A program made the translations under genes and the position numbers. DNA of 64,000 nucleotides. Source: Alistipes sp. (GTDB lineage Bacteria > Bacteroidota > Bacteroidia > Bacteroidales > Rikenellaceae). Below, piece after piece: positions 43,726-53,369 of the stretch (position 1 is its first letter; every line of letters begins with the position of its first letter). A model generated the notes under the pieces. It saw nothing but the letters and a program-made list of their open reading frames with translations, did no database searches and had not been told where the DNA came from. The stretch lies in contig JAFYQI010000008.1 of NCBI GenBank assembly GCA_017547175.1, positions 1 through 64,000 of the forward strand, given 5' to 3'.

Positions 43726-44658
43726 TTACCGTTTCGCGAGATAGAGCAAATAGGCGGGGCAATAAGCCACTATTGCCAAAAAACGATCGAGTGGACGGTT
43801 AATATAGCCTACAATATGCTCTTTCACGCGCACCGAGGAGTAAGAGAGGTGTAAGATGGTTTTCAGATAGTTTATGAAATCATATCTGCGCAACAGATCG
43901 CCCTGTTCGTTGATCGCGTATAGGGCGTTTACCAAGCTATTGTAATTTTTCCGACTGGTTCGGGGCATTTTTGCACGTTGATAACACAGCGAATCGTGCC
44001 CGATCACATACGTTCGTACTACATCGGGGACAAATCGGGTTTTATAGATGCGTGCCGCCCTACTCCAACGTACCCCTTCCGGAAAATTAGAACATGACTC
44101 CTCGAAATAAAAATGAGCAGGAACAGCAGCCTCTTTTTTGAGCACCTCGAGTTTCCGACACCCCACCATCTCACAGCCTTGCTTTCGTTGAAAAGTCAAT
44201 TCATTGTAATCCGAGTCCAAATAGGGCTGCGGCAAGACCGGCCCAACCAGACGCCCATCTTCATATTGGGCTCTTGCGCGCACCTCCCAATAGCGCTCAT
44301 AATCCGGTAATTGTTCAAGCTCTTGCCAATAGTGATCAAACACCTGCAACATATCGGCCGAGATCGGATCATCGTCGTCGCACGTGATCACATAGCGCCC
44401 TTGAAACACCTCTAACGCGCTCTTCCATGCATGATGTTTTCCCCGATTTACCCGATAGTCGACAAAGACTATCGGAATACGGCTGCTGGCTTTTATCGAT
44501 GCCACAACTTCAGCCGTATGATCGGTCGACCCATCCGAAACGATGACCCACTCAAAGGACCCCTGATAGGTTTGACGATCGATACATTTCGACAATTCGA
44601 GCAATTGATCAGCTCGATTATAGGTTGCTGTAAAGAGCGAGAAACGATATTTATACAT
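43726..44658 (-). CDS. Glycosyltransferase family 2
   Basis: 310 residues. The GT-A opening is FSLFTATYNRADQLLELSKC, with VIVSDGSTDHT near residue 38 and metal-binding VITCDDDDPISADM near 90. The middle part (residues 110-200) is longer than in the GT2 at 36607, and the tail has a hydrophobic patch (FLAIVAYCPAYLLYLA) that may touch the membrane. It is 50 bases upstream of the TupA-like gene and 6 bases after the wzx stop. Donor and acceptor are unknown. Confidence 0.87.
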   Translation of the reverse strand: MYKYRFSLFTATYNRADQLLELSKCIDRQTYQGSFEWVIVSDGSTDHTAEVVASIKASSRIPIVFVDYRVNRGKHHAWKSALEVFQGRYVITCDDDDPISADMLQVFDHYWQELEQLPDYERYWEVRARAQYEDGRLVGPVLPQPYLDSDYNELTFQRKQGCEMVGCRKLEVLKKEAAVPAHFYFEESCSNFPEGVRWSRAARIYKTRFVPDVVRTYVIGHDSLCYQRAKMPRTSRKNYNSLVNALYAINEQGDLLRRYDFINYLKTILHLSYSSVRVKEHIVGYINRPLDRFLAIVAYCPAYLLYLAKR

Positions 44659-44664
44659 AGATAA

Positions 44665-45933
44665 TTAGCTTAAGGCCATACGACGCTGAACTCTCTTGGC
44701 ATACCCGTAAACACATATACCGATCATGGCTCGACACATCAAGACTGTTAATGCAGCTCCCACATAAGAATAATGCTTCACCATCGGATAGGCCAGCAAC
44801 ATGCCGAGGATCGAACATACGATCGTGATATTTCGCAACACCTGTTCCCGATGCACAACTATCAAATAATTGATACCATATGTATTATTCAGCACCATAA
44901 ACACCAACGAAATGGCAAGGATTCGCAAAACTATTGCCGACTCGGCAAATTCAGGAGCCAACATGACCTTTACAATCATGGGTGCCAACACATACAAGAT
45001 GCATGCAAAAAAAACTGCAATGCCCACATTGACTATCGAAAAGATCCGATGTTTCTCGACCCGTCGCGACAAATAGGGGAAACAAACGCGCGAAAAGACC
45101 ATTTGGAATTGGTGCACAATTGTCAGAAATTTATTGCCGCCTTCAAAAACACCACTGGCAAAACTACCTGAGGTCGTACCTAAAAGCATCACCGAAAAAC
45201 TATTGTATAAATTCGGCATCAGGTTGTTTACAAAGACATCTGCACCCTCCTTCAACGCACGAACAATCGCCTTGAAGCTGGGCTTGACAATACGGTATTT
45301 CCATCGCTTCAGAATAATCCACATCGCAATCATACCACTGACCAAATAGCCCAAGGCTGTGAATACGGGTTGATAAATATAATCTTCAGCTTCGGTAATA
45401 AAGACAAATACGAGCACTGTAAAGATCAATTTCACTACAACGTTCAACACTGCAATATATTTCATCTTCTCGATCGCTTGAAAAAACCAATCCGGGAAAA
45501 GAATATGTCCCGGAAGTATCAAGAACGACACCAGTAGAATGTTTGCATATACACGCAGGGATGACAGCGTATAAATCAACCCCAACAAGACGCCAAACGA
45601 GAGTAAGAGCAAGCAACATCGCGCCCATAACACATGAGAAAAGATCTCCGAAACCTTTGCCATATCGTTCCGATTTTGAGCCACATCGCGTGTCGCCGTA
45701 TAGACAAAGCCCCAATCGACCACCGTCTGTACCCAAGAGATCACTGCCGCTGCAAAGGCGATCTTGCCGAAACCGTCGACCCCGATCACATGGGCCAAAT
45801 AGGGCAAGGTAATGAGCGGAAAGAGATAACCGGCCACCTGCAACAGGGTCAGCCAGAAGAAATTACCGGCCAACACACGGGCATCGTGACTCGCACGCAA
45901 CTGCTGCCAATATTGCTTCAATCGCCTTGTCAT
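44665..45933 (-). CDS. Oligosaccharide flippase Wzx
   Basis: 422 residues with twelve to fourteen membrane segments, beginning with the family pattern NFFWLTLLQVAGYLFPLITL and PYLAHVIGVDGFGKIAFAAA. It flips undecaprenyl-linked repeat units to the periplasmic face. The ATG at 45933 is used; the upstream in-frame extension runs into the rmlB stop region and has no family resemblance. It follows rmlB by 47 bases. Together with the EpsG-type polymerase it defines a Wzx/Wzy pathway. Confidence 0.9.
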   Translation of the reverse strand: MTRRLKQYWQQLRASHDARVLAGNFFWLTLLQVAGYLFPLITLPYLAHVIGVDGFGKIAFAAAVISWVQTVVDWGFVYTATRDVAQNRNDMAKVSEIFSHVLWARCCLLLLSFGVLLGLIYTLSSLRVYANILLVSFLILPGHILFPDWFFQAIEKMKYIAVLNVVVKLIFTVLVFVFITEAEDYIYQPVFTALGYLVSGMIAMWIILKRWKYRIVKPSFKAIVRALKEGADVFVNNLMPNLYNSFSVMLLGTTSGSFASGVFEGGNKFLTIVHQFQMVFSRVCFPYLSRRVEKHRIFSIVNVGIAVFFACILYVLAPMIVKVMLAPEFAESAIVLRILAISLVFMVLNNTYGINYLIVVHREQVLRNITIVCSILGMLLAYPMVKHYSYVGAALTVLMCRAMIGICVYGYAKRVQRRMALS

Positions 45934-45980
45934 AGCCTCTTCGCTGTTCGATTTCGTGGTTGCTGATCCAAATTTGACGC

Positions 45981-47054
45981 CTACCGATCGTGATACATTG
46001 CCTCGTAGTAGCGGGCATATTCGCCCGAAGTGACTTGTTCGATCCACGCCTCATTGTCGAGGTACCAGCGAACGGTCTTTTCGATACCCTCCTCGAATTG
46101 GAGCGAAGGCTCCCAGCCCAACTCGCGTTGCAGCTTGGTGGAGTCGATTGCGTAACGTAGGTCGTGACCTGCACGATCCTTCACGAAGGTAATCAGCTCA
46201 TCGGAGTAGCCCTCGGGATTACCCAACAGGCGATCCACCGTCTTGATGATCACCCGAATCAGGTCGATATTTTTCCACTCGTTGAAGCCGCCGATGTTGT
46301 AGGTTTCGGCCGTCTTGCCTGCGTGGAAGATCAGGTCGATAGCACGGGCGTGGTCCTCCACATAGAGCCAATCGCGCACATTCTCGCCCCGCCCATAGAC
46401 GGGCAACGGCCTTCTCAGACGGATATTATTGATAAAGAGCGGGATCAACTTTTCGGGGAATTGGTAGGGTCCGTAGTTGTTCGAGCAGTTGGTCACAATG
46501 ATCGGCAGGCCGTAGGTATCGTGGTAGGCTCGCACGAAGTGGTCCGATGCCGCCTTCGACGCCGAATAGGGCGAATGGGGGTTGTAGGGGGTCTGCTCGG
46601 TAAAGAGTCGATCGTCAAACTCCAACGCACCATAGACCTCATCGGTCGAGATGTGGTAGAAACGCTTACCCGTAAAACCCTCGGGCAGTGACTCCCAATA
46701 GCACTTGGCAGCTTGCAACAGCGACAAGGTACCCATGACATTCGTACGGGCAAAGGTGAAGGGCTCTTTGATCGAGCGATCGACATGGCTCTCGGCGGCC
46801 AGGTGAATCACGCCATCAATCCGTAACTCCTGCATCAGGGCATAGAGCTGCTCAAAGTCGCAGATATCGAGTTTGACGAACCGATAATTGGGGCGATCCT
46901 CCACATCGTTCAGGTTGGCGAGGTTACCCGCATAGGTCAGTTTATCGAGGTTGATGATGCGATACTCGGGGTACTTGTTCACCATAAGACGCACCACATG
47001 CGAGCCGATAAATCCGGCACCTCCGGTGATCAGAATGTTACGCTTGAAGTTCAT
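45981..47054 (-). CDS. rmlB: dTDP-glucose 4,6-dehydratase
   Basis: Second step of dTDP-L-rhamnose synthesis. The 357-residue protein is an SDR-type enzyme with NAD-binding ITGGAGFIGSHVV (residues 9-21). HISTDEVYG (Thr, Asp, Glu catalytic residues, about 130) and the YSASKAASDHFV tyrosine-lysine pair (about 165) follow. The end is normal. The gene overlaps rmlD by 17 bases. It is the last of the four rml genes, in the order A, C, D, B. Confidence 0.96.
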   Translation of the reverse strand: MNFKRNILITGGAGFIGSHVVRLMVNKYPEYRIINLDKLTYAGNLANLNDVEDRPNYRFVKLDICDFEQLYALMQELRIDGVIHLAAESHVDRSIKEPFTFARTNVMGTLSLLQAAKCYWESLPEGFTGKRFYHISTDEVYGALEFDDRLFTEQTPYNPHSPYSASKAASDHFVRAYHDTYGLPIIVTNCSNNYGPYQFPEKLIPLFINNIRLRRPLPVYGRGENVRDWLYVEDHARAIDLIFHAGKTAETYNIGGFNEWKNIDLIRVIIKTVDRLLGNPEGYSDELITFVKDRAGHDLRYAIDSTKLQRELGWEPSLQFEEGIEKTVRWYLDNEAWIEQVTSGEYARYYEAMYHDR

Positions 47055-47886
47055 CGAGACACTGTTCTAACGAAATTTTCCAATGCGGTATCGAGATACC
47101 TAACTGTTGTTGCACCTTGGTTTTGTCCAGCACCGTATTCTTGGGGCGCAGGGCACGGGTCGGATAGTCGGCCGAGCTGCACGGTGTGACCTCAACCGGA
47201 CTCTTTGCCAGACGAAGAATCTCGCGGGCAAACTCCCACCACGAACATTCACCGAGGTTGGTATAGTGATAGAGCCCTTCGACAAAGCGGCCTTCATGTA
47301 CCACCGTCAGCAGGGCAGCAGCCAGATCGAGGGCCGAGGTTGGTGAGCCGATCTGGTCGTTGACCACCCGAATCTGCGACCGTTCGGATGCCAGGCGCAG
47401 GATGGTCTTGACAAAGTTTTTGCCGTAGGGCGAATAGAGCCAGGCGGTGCGGAAGATCATGTAGTGGCACCCCGACTGTCGAATCAGCTCCTCACCGGCC
47501 AATTTCGTACGGCCATAGGCGTTGATCGGGTTGGGTTGCGACTGCTCGGTCAGCAGGGCGCAACAGCCCCCCATGAAGACATAGTCGGTCGAGATGTGAA
47601 TCAGCAGGGCATCGCGCACTTTGGCCGCTTCGGCCAGGTAACCCACCGCCGTTGCATTCACGGCGTAGGCCTGCTCTTCCTCCTCTTCGGCACGCTCCAC
47701 GTCGGTATAGGCGGCGCAGTTGATGATCACATCCACCTGCTCACGCTGCACAAACGAGAAGACCCGCTCCCGATCGGTCAAATCGACTTCGCGATCGGTA
47801 AAGAGCCAACGCTCTGACGAGGCGTGGCAGAGACGCTGCAGCGATCGTCCCAACTGCCCTTCGGCACCTGTTACCCAAATAACCAT
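47038..47886 (-). CDS. rmlD: dTDP-4-dehydrorhamnose reductase
   Basis: Final step to dTDP-L-rhamnose. The 282-residue SDR enzyme has WVTGAEGQLGRSLQ at residues 4-17, the ISTDYVFMGG catalytic Thr/Asp segment and NAYGRTKLAGE with the Tyr-x3-Lys pair (about 128-138). The closing region LRPKNTVLDKTK is typical. It starts 1 base before the rmlC stop codon (rmlC ends at 47887) and overlaps rmlB at its end. Confidence 0.95.
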   Translation of the reverse strand: MVIWVTGAEGQLGRSLQRLCHASSERWLFTDREVDLTDRERVFSFVQREQVDVIINCAAYTDVERAEEEEEQAYAVNATAVGYLAEAAKVRDALLIHISTDYVFMGGCCALLTEQSQPNPINAYGRTKLAGEELIRQSGCHYMIFRTAWLYSPYGKNFVKTILRLASERSQIRVVNDQIGSPTSALDLAAALLTVVHEGRFVEGLYHYTNLGECSWWEFAREILRLAKSPVEVTPCSSADYPTRALRPKNTVLDKTKVQQQLGISIPHWKISLEQCLDELQA

Positions 47887-48441
47887 CTATTCAAAGCATT
47901 GTGAGTTGTTCAGCACGCCATGCCGACGATCCTTTTCCGATAGGAGAATCGCCTCGGGCGCGATCGGCCACGGAATGGCCAACTGCGGATCGTCCCAAGC
48001 AATACCCCCCTCGCACTCGGGGTGGTAGTAGTCGGTACATTTATACTGCAAGACTGCCTCGTCACTCAAGGCCACAAAGCCGTGGGCAAACCCCTCAGGG
48101 ATGTAGAGTTGGCAACCGTTTTCAGCCGACAACTCCACGCCGAAATGGGCTCCGAAGGTGGGCGAATGGCGTCGAATATCGACCGCCACATCCCACACAC
48201 GACCCGATACGACCCGTACCAATTTGGCCTGTGCATGGGGCGGAAGCTGGTAGTGCAGACCACGCAACACCCCGTATTTGGATTTACTCTCGTTCTCCTG
48301 CACGAAGTTGATCGGATGGCCTGCCGCTGCCGAAAGGTCGGACAGGCGCAGCACCTCCATAAAATAGCCTCGCTCGTCGTGGTAGCGGCAAGGCTCCAGC
48401 AGCAGCACCCCTTCGAGTGCGGTTTTGTTAATTTTCATCAT
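47887..48441 (-). CDS. rmlC: dTDP-4-dehydrorhamnose 3,5-epimerase
   Basis: Third step of dTDP-L-rhamnose synthesis. The 184-residue cupin has [11 protein letters not shown] near residue 22, [20 protein letters not shown] with the catalytic His (about 57-76) and the [15 protein letters not shown] segment (about 113-127). Two adjacent ATGs (48441 and 48438) are possible; the first overlaps the rmlA stop (ATGA), so translation is coupled to rmlA. Confidence 0.96.
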   Translation of the reverse strand: MMKINKTALEGVLLLEPCRYHDERGYFMEVLRLSDLSAAAGHPINFVQENESKSKYGVLRGLHYQLPPHAQAKLVRVVSGRVWDVAVDIRRHSPTFGAHFGVELSAENGCQLYIPEGFAHGFVALSDEAVLQYKCTDYYHPECEGGIAWDDPQLAIPWPIAPEAILLSEKDRRHGVLNNSQCFE

Positions 48442-49316
48442 GAGCGGGTTGCCAAATGCATCATATAACGGCCATAATCGTTCTGCTGCATCGGGGCAGC
48501 CAGACGCAACAGCTCCTCATTCGAGATCCACCCTTTGCGCCAAGCGATCTCCTCCAGGCAGGCAATCTTGAGGCGTTGACGGCTTTCGATCGACTGCACG
48601 AAGGCTGCCGCCTCGTACAACGACTCGGTAGTTCCCGTATCCAGCCACGCAAAACCGCGACCCAAGAGTTGCAGATGCAGCGACTGCTCCTGCATGTAGA
48701 GGCGATTCAGGTCGGTAATCTCCAGCTCACCACGCGCCGAGGGGCGCAGCTTCTTGGCCGCCTCCACCACATTATTGGGGTAGAAATAGAGTCCCGTGAC
48801 AGCGATGTCGGAGGTCGGCTCGGTGGGTTTCTCCACCAGCTCTGTCACACGCCCCTCCGCATCGATCGAGGCCACTCCGTACCGTTCCGGATCGGGTACA
48901 CGATAGCCAAAGACGGTGGCTCGTTGCGTCTGCTCGGTACGTGCCACGGCATCGAGCAACATACCGGTAAAACCCTGACCATAGAAGATATTATCACCCA
49001 AGACCAGACAGACCGAATCCTGTCCGATAAACTCCTCGCCAATCAGAAAGGCCTGCGCCAACCCGTCGGGTGAGGGCTGCTCGGCATAGCTGAAGTGCAC
49101 CCCATAGTCCGACCCATCGCCCAAAAGGCGTTGGAAGGCGGCCATATCCTGCGGGGTGGAGATGATCAGAATCTCGCGAATACCGGCCAACATCAGCACC
49201 GAGATCGGATAATAGACCATCGGTTTATCGTAGATGGGGAGCAACTGCTTGCTCACCCCCTTGGTGATCGGATAGAGGCGTGTGCCGCTACCTCCGGCCA
49301 AGACAATTCCTTTCAT
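48438..49316 (-). CDS. rmlA: Glucose-1-phosphate thymidylyltransferase
   Basis: First step of dTDP-L-rhamnose synthesis: joins dTTP and glucose 1-phosphate. The 292-residue product has the nucleotide-binding loop [17 protein letters not shown] at residues 2-18, [14 protein letters not shown] (about 24-37), the metal-site [10 protein letters not shown] (about 105-114) and the sugar-site [19 protein letters not shown]. The start fits family proteins exactly. The gene lies 3 bases after the stop of the NTP_transf_5 gene. Confidence 0.97.
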   Translation of the reverse strand: MKGIVLAGGSGTRLYPITKGVSKQLLPIYDKPMVYYPISVLMLAGIREILIISTPQDMAAFQRLLGDGSDYGVHFSYAEQPSPDGLAQAFLIGEEFIGQDSVCLVLGDNIFYGQGFTGMLLDAVARTEQTQRATVFGYRVPDPERYGVASIDAEGRVTELVEKPTEPTSDIAVTGLYFYPNNVVEAAKKLRPSARGELEITDLNRLYMQEQSLHLQLLGRGFAWLDTGTTESLYEAAAFVQSIESRQRLKIACLEEIAWRKGWISNEELLRLAAPMQQNDYGRYMMHLATRS

Positions 49317-49319
49317 ACA

Positions 49320-50420
49320 CTATTCTCTTTTTAAGGTTGGGTTCTTCTCAAAATTGTAGGCCCAAAGCATCGCAGTCAGATCGACCAGCATCGAACGCCG
49401 ATAGATCGACCGATACTTCCAATGCCCTTGCAAACGATTGGTGATCAGTCCAATACGCTGCTTGAAGCGCGATTTTCCGGTGTTGTAGATCGCCTGATCG
49501 TCCCGAAGCATATCCGCCAACAGACGCTCCACGAGGCGCTGATCGGCCTCTGCAGCCAACGCACAAGGCGCAAGGGCCAGCTGCTGCTCGGCCAGGGCGG
49601 TCATCGTAGCGGCAAAACGGGTAAAGTCCATCCGATCACACCACTGACGGTAGCCGTGCCAATCGATTTCACTGCCGCAACACTTCACAAGGAGCATCCA
49701 ATCGCAGAGATGGCGCAACTTCACCCCTTCGTTCAGGAAGTGGAAGAAGCCGTGGGCGGTCAGGAAGAGGGCGTTAAAGTCGGCCGAAGGGCTTTCGAGG
49801 GCCGTATCGGCAATTCGTTTTCCGTCGGAGAGGCTGAGCAGTTGTTGCAACCTGCGTTCCAACGCCTTGCGTTCGCTGCGGCCACGTATGGCGGTGCAGA
49901 AGCGGTGATTCTCGACCGCCAACCCCTTGTAGGTGATGTGGGCATGTTTGTAATAGGAGCGTTCGACTGCTCCACCCGCCACTTCGGCGCATCGGTTACC
50001 CCGTTCGTAGTCGTCACCAAGGAAACAGTCCAGATCGCCACACTCGCGGTGCATCGGTACGGGATAGAGTTCGCTGAGGGAAAACCCCTTGAGCACCGTG
50101 GTTCGAATCCCTTCACGGGCAAACAACGTAGCCAGTTCGGTGGCACTGCGCAACTGGTCGGCATAGCGTTTTTCGATCCCCTCGACCTGCAACGCCCATT
50201 GCAATTTAAGGCGAAGAGGCAACTCCATCGCTTGGGTCAAAGCCCCTTGCGCACGCAGTCGCTGCAAGCCATCCCACGCCACGGCCGAGACCCCCTGCTC
50301 GGTAGCCAGGCGGTAGATCATCGGCCAATCGGGCACTACCCGGTCATCGAGCTGCTCCCGTCGTTCGGGGTGCAGCGCTGCCCGCAGCAGCAAAAAGAGT
50401 ATCTCGATCGCTTGTTGCAC
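49320..50420 (-). CDS. Nucleotidyltransferase-fold protein (NTP_transf_5 family)
   Basis: 366 residues. The active-site-like pattern TTVLKGFSLSELYPVPMHRE is followed by CGDLDCFLGDD (about residues 110-140), i.e. the G-S/F ... D-x-D arrangement of this minimal nucleotidyltransferase family. The rest is helical, with HGFFHFLNEGVKLRHLCDWM matching the family's second conserved block. Members occur in polysaccharide and other loci in many bacteria; their substrate is unknown. The start is GTG, as no in-frame ATG exists between the preceding stop and the conserved region. It lies 14 bases after the fusion-kinase gene. Confidence 0.82.
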   Translation of the reverse strand: MQQAIEILFLLLRAALHPERREQLDDRVVPDWPMIYRLATEQGVSAVAWDGLQRLRAQGALTQAMELPLRLKLQWALQVEGIEKRYADQLRSATELATLFAREGIRTTVLKGFSLSELYPVPMHRECGDLDCFLGDDYERGNRCAEVAGGAVERSYYKHAHITYKGLAVENHRFCTAIRGRSERKALERRLQQLLSLSDGKRIADTALESPSADFNALFLTAHGFFHFLNEGVKLRHLCDWMLLVKCCGSEIDWHGYRQWCDRMDFTRFAATMTALAEQQLALAPCALAAEADQRLVERLLADMLRDDQAIYNTGKSRFKQRIGLITNRLQGHWKYRSIYRRSMLVDLTAMLWAYNFEKNPTLKRE

Positions 50421-50434
50421 GCGCTTGGAGAATT

Positions 50435-51589
50435 TTACATTTCGCGACGACGAATCTTGATGCGGATCGCCTCCACGGGGGGCACTTCGCAGACCAAAAC
50501 CAGGTAACCACCGGCACCGGCACCTGAGAGTTTCCAGGCCAGCGCCTGCTCGCGATAGCGCTCGATCCAGGCCTCTACGCCGTTCGAAAGCATGGCGGGG
50601 AACATCGCCGTCTGTGCCTCAAACGAGGCTTTAAAAGCGGCCGCAAAGGCCGTTAAATCGTGTTTCAGGATCGCCTCCCAGCAGGCATCGGAAGCCGCAG
50701 CAAGGGCTTGAACGCCAGCCTCGTCGATCCGACTTCCCGCAACCACCGACGTACCCTCGGGTCGGGCAAAGAGCGGAATCATACAGAGGTGCTCCTCCAA
50801 CCAGGCGAGCGTCGCCTCATCGTGCACCATCTCGATCTTCTCGGGCCAATAGTGGTTGTTGTAGTAGTGGCGACAAAGCCCCGGGATACAGATGCCGATC
50901 GGATCTTGCGCACCCGAGATATGACCGCCCTTCTCCGGCTCGTTCTCGAAGCAGAAGACCAACTTAGCGAGCTTCTCGGGGTCATAGGCCGGCAGGTTGT
51001 AGGGCCAGATTTTCTTCATCGCGTTGCGTGTCGAGGTGGCCATACCGCCACGCTCCATGAATTCGATCGTCGGCTCGAGCGAGATGGTGATGGCCCACCC
51101 TGCCCCGCATTTCGAGACATAGGGCTGATCGATCCACGTACCGGCCAGGTCGAGGCGATAGGGAAGCTGCGGTTTGACCTGCGTACGCAACAAGGTGGTT
51201 GAACGCGCCTCGAGCCCCGCATCGGGCTCACGCTGCAAGACCACATATTCGATACCGCGCTCGGCGCAGAACTGACGCTTCGTCTCCGAGCCGCCATCCT
51301 CATTGACCACAAAGACATCGGGCTTGATCTGTTCGACCACCTCAACAAAATCCATCATACCCGAACCTGGGTTGATAAAGGCGTCGGTCACATAGCGAAT
51401 CGCCTTGACCATGTAGAGTCGTTCGGCCTCGGAGCAGATGGTCTTACGGGCCTTGAGTTGAAAAATCGTGGCATCGGAACCGATACCCACATAGAGGTCG
51501 CCATACTTAGCCGCCTCCTTGAAGAAGGCCACATGGCCACTATGCAGCATGTCGTAGCAACCCGACACAAAAACTTTCTTGTTCGCCAT
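50435..51589 (-). CDS. Cytidylyltransferase-GHMP kinase fusion protein
   Basis: 384 residues with two enzyme domains. Residues 1-135 are a HxGH-type nucleotidyltransferase: KVFVSGCYDMLHSGHVAFFK with the HSGH site, then VGIGSDATIF and a TKRQF segment. From about 145 a GHMP kinase-like domain begins (PYRLDLAGTWIDQP), with a divergent phosphate loop GGMATSTRNA, a likely catalytic Asp in GGHISGAQDPIGI and the closing LSGAGAGGYLVL. The fusion suggests consecutive phosphorylation and nucleotide activation of one sugar or polyol. It resembles in logic, not in sequence, the HldE and Fkp bifunctional enzymes. The ATG at 51589 is chosen because the cytidylyltransferase fold starts there. Confidence 0.82.
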   Translation of the reverse strand: MANKKVFVSGCYDMLHSGHVAFFKEAAKYGDLYVGIGSDATIFQLKARKTICSEAERLYMVKAIRYVTDAFINPGSGMMDFVEVVEQIKPDVFVVNEDGGSETKRQFCAERGIEYVVLQREPDAGLEARSTTLLRTQVKPQLPYRLDLAGTWIDQPYVSKCGAGWAITISLEPTIEFMERGGMATSTRNAMKKIWPYNLPAYDPEKLAKLVFCFENEPEKGGHISGAQDPIGICIPGLCRHYYNNHYWPEKIEMVHDEATLAWLEEHLCMIPLFARPEGTSVVAGSRIDEAGVQALAAASDACWEAILKHDLTAFAAAFKASFEAQTAMFPAMLSNGVEAWIERYREQALAWKLSGAGAGGYLVLVCEVPPVEAIRIKIRRREM

Positions 51590-51599
51590 AGTCGCTCGT

Positions 51600-52604
51600 T
51601 TAGCGTTGCCAGGTAAGGTACCACGCCACAAAACGGGCAATACCCGCTGCGAGTGTCGTGGAGGGTTTATAGCCGATCTTGCGTTCGAGTTTCGTCGCAT
51701 CGGCATAGGTCGTATAGACATCGCCGGGCTGCATGGGCAGCAGCTCCAGCTGTGCCTTGCGCTCCAGCGCCGTTTCCAACGTGCGGATAAACTCCATCAG
51801 GGGGACGGGGTTGCCGCCTCCGATGTTGTAGATCGCGTGTTTGGGCGATGTGGGGGGCTGGTCGATCACCCGCACCACCCCTTCGATGATGTCGTCGATG
51901 TAGGTGAAGTCGCGCGAAAGTTGCCCCTCGTTAAAGACCCGAATCGGCTCTCCCTTCAGGATCGCCTTCGAGAAGAGCATCGGCGCCATATCGGGACGGC
52001 CCCAGGGGCCATAGACCGTAAAGAAGCGCAGACCCGTGGCGGGGATGTCGTAGAGGTTGGCATAGGAGGTGGCCAGCAGTTCGTTCGAACGCTTCGTGGC
52101 CGCATAGAGCGAGACGGGGTTGTCGGCCCGATCCTCCTCGGCGTAGGGGACCTTCGTGTTGCCGCCATAGACCGAACTCGAGGAGGCATAGACCAGGTGG
52201 TTGACCCGATGGTGACGACAGCACTCCAAGAGATTCACAAAGCCCACCAGGTTGCTATCCACGTAGGCAAAGGGGTTCTCGAGCGAGTAGCGGACCCCGG
52301 CCTGAGCCGCCAGATTCACCACCACGTCGAAGCCCTCGTCGGTAAAGAGTTGGGGCAGCAGGGTGCGATCCGAAAGGTCGCCCTTGACAAAGGTGAAACC
52401 GGCATGACTTTCGCTGCGCTGCTTCACCCCCGCCTCCACCGTGTGGATGCCGAGCTCGGCCAGACGGGCCAGCTTCAGCTGCGGGTCGTAATAGTCGTTG
52501 ATCGAGTCATAGCCGACTACCTCATGCCCCTCGTGCAACAGACGGGCCGAGAGGTGGTAGCCGATAAAACCGGCAGCACCGGTAACCAAGATCTTCATAG
52601 GCAT
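51600..52604 (-). CDS. NAD-dependent epimerase, UDP-glucuronate 4-epimerase-like
   Basis: 334 residues. ILVTGAAGFIGYHLSARLL (from residue 5) binds NAD, and YDSINDYYDPQLKLARL (about 31-47) is the stretch that marks UDP-glucuronate 4-epimerases among SDR enzymes. ASSSSVYGGN and SLYAATKRSNEL carry the Ser and Tyr-x3-Lys catalytic residues. TGLRFFTVYGPWGRPDMA is also typical. It would make UDP-galacturonate from UDP-glucuronate. ATGs at 52604 and 52598 are both possible. It begins 3 bases after the nucleotidyltransferase stop. Confidence 0.86.
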   Translation of the reverse strand: MPMKILVTGAAGFIGYHLSARLLHEGHEVVGYDSINDYYDPQLKLARLAELGIHTVEAGVKQRSESHAGFTFVKGDLSDRTLLPQLFTDEGFDVVVNLAAQAGVRYSLENPFAYVDSNLVGFVNLLECCRHHRVNHLVYASSSSVYGGNTKVPYAEEDRADNPVSLYAATKRSNELLATSYANLYDIPATGLRFFTVYGPWGRPDMAPMLFSKAILKGEPIRVFNEGQLSRDFTYIDDIIEGVVRVIDQPPTSPKHAIYNIGGGNPVPLMEFIRTLETALERKAQLELLPMQPGDVYTTYADATKLERKIGYKPSTTLAAGIARFVAWYLTWQR

Positions 52605-52607
52605 AGG

Positions 52608-53363
52608 TTATTGGACCGCTTCTGCAGCGGCAACTTGTGCTTGAATGCGTGTGTAGGAGGCCTTATCGCCAATGTCGTAGCGGCGACCGGGCATCTCGTA
52701 GGCGTGGAGTGTGGTGCGGGTGGTGAGGTAGTGCGCCAGGTTACCCGGAGCATCGTACTTGCACCCCTCGGCCACAGCCGACCGAATCAGGGGCAGATCC
52801 GCGCGGCAATAGATGTAGAAGGGCGGCACCGCCCATGCGCTCTTCGGCTCACGTGGTTTCTCCTCCATGCCGAGGACTCGATGCGCCTCATCGAGGCAGA
52901 CCACACCGGTCTTCTGCAACGCCTCGATCGAGGGTTCGTGATGGCACATGAGCAGACTCGTGTGCTTTGCGTGGAAACAATCGACAAAGCCCTGCAACGA
53001 GAAGTCGAGCACGTTGTCGGCCGCAGCGACCAGGATATCCTCGTCGACGGCACACTGTTCGAGTGCCAGGATGAGGTCGTTCACCGCACCCACACGATGG
53101 TCGTTATCCGTCGAGCCGTCGTCAAGCAGCGTGATGGGCTTCGTGTAGCGGGTACGTGCCTCGCTGAGCCACTGCTCGAAGCAGCCGATAAACTTGTGAT
53201 TCGAGACCAAGATATGGCCCTCGATGGCGGGCAGGGAGTCCAGATCGCCCAGCAGGCGGTCAAGGATCGTCACCTCGCCGATCGGCAACAACGGCTTGGG
53301 GAAGTTCTCGGTAAGCGGATAGAGGCGCGTGGCGTAGCCTGCAGCCAGAATTATGGTCTTCAT
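52608..53363 (-). CDS. Sugar nucleotidyltransferase (RmlA/GlmU-type)
   Basis: 251 residues. The nucleotide-binding loop is TIILAAGYATRLYPLT (residues 3-18), followed by FPKPLLPIGEVTILDRLLGD. The metal-site region is LVAAADNVLDFS (about 108), and GMEEKPREPKSAWAVPPFYI corresponds to the sugar-binding strand. YDAPGNLAHYLTTRTTLHAY resembles the uridylyl/guanylyl transferase group. It sits between a galactokinase-like gene and the UDP-uronate epimerase gene, so a UTP:sugar-1-phosphate uridylyltransferase role is a reasonable inference. The ATG at 53363 is used; the upstream in-frame alternative is TTG. Confidence 0.85.
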   Translation of the reverse strand: MKTIILAAGYATRLYPLTENFPKPLLPIGEVTILDRLLGDLDSLPAIEGHILVSNHKFIGCFEQWLSEARTRYTKPITLLDDGSTDNDHRVGAVNDLILALEQCAVDEDILVAAADNVLDFSLQGFVDCFHAKHTSLLMCHHEPSIEALQKTGVVCLDEAHRVLGMEEKPREPKSAWAVPPFYIYCRADLPLIRSAVAEGCKYDAPGNLAHYLTTRTTLHAYEMPGRRYDIGDKASYTRIQAQVAAAEAVQ

Positions 53364-53369
53364 CGGCAA

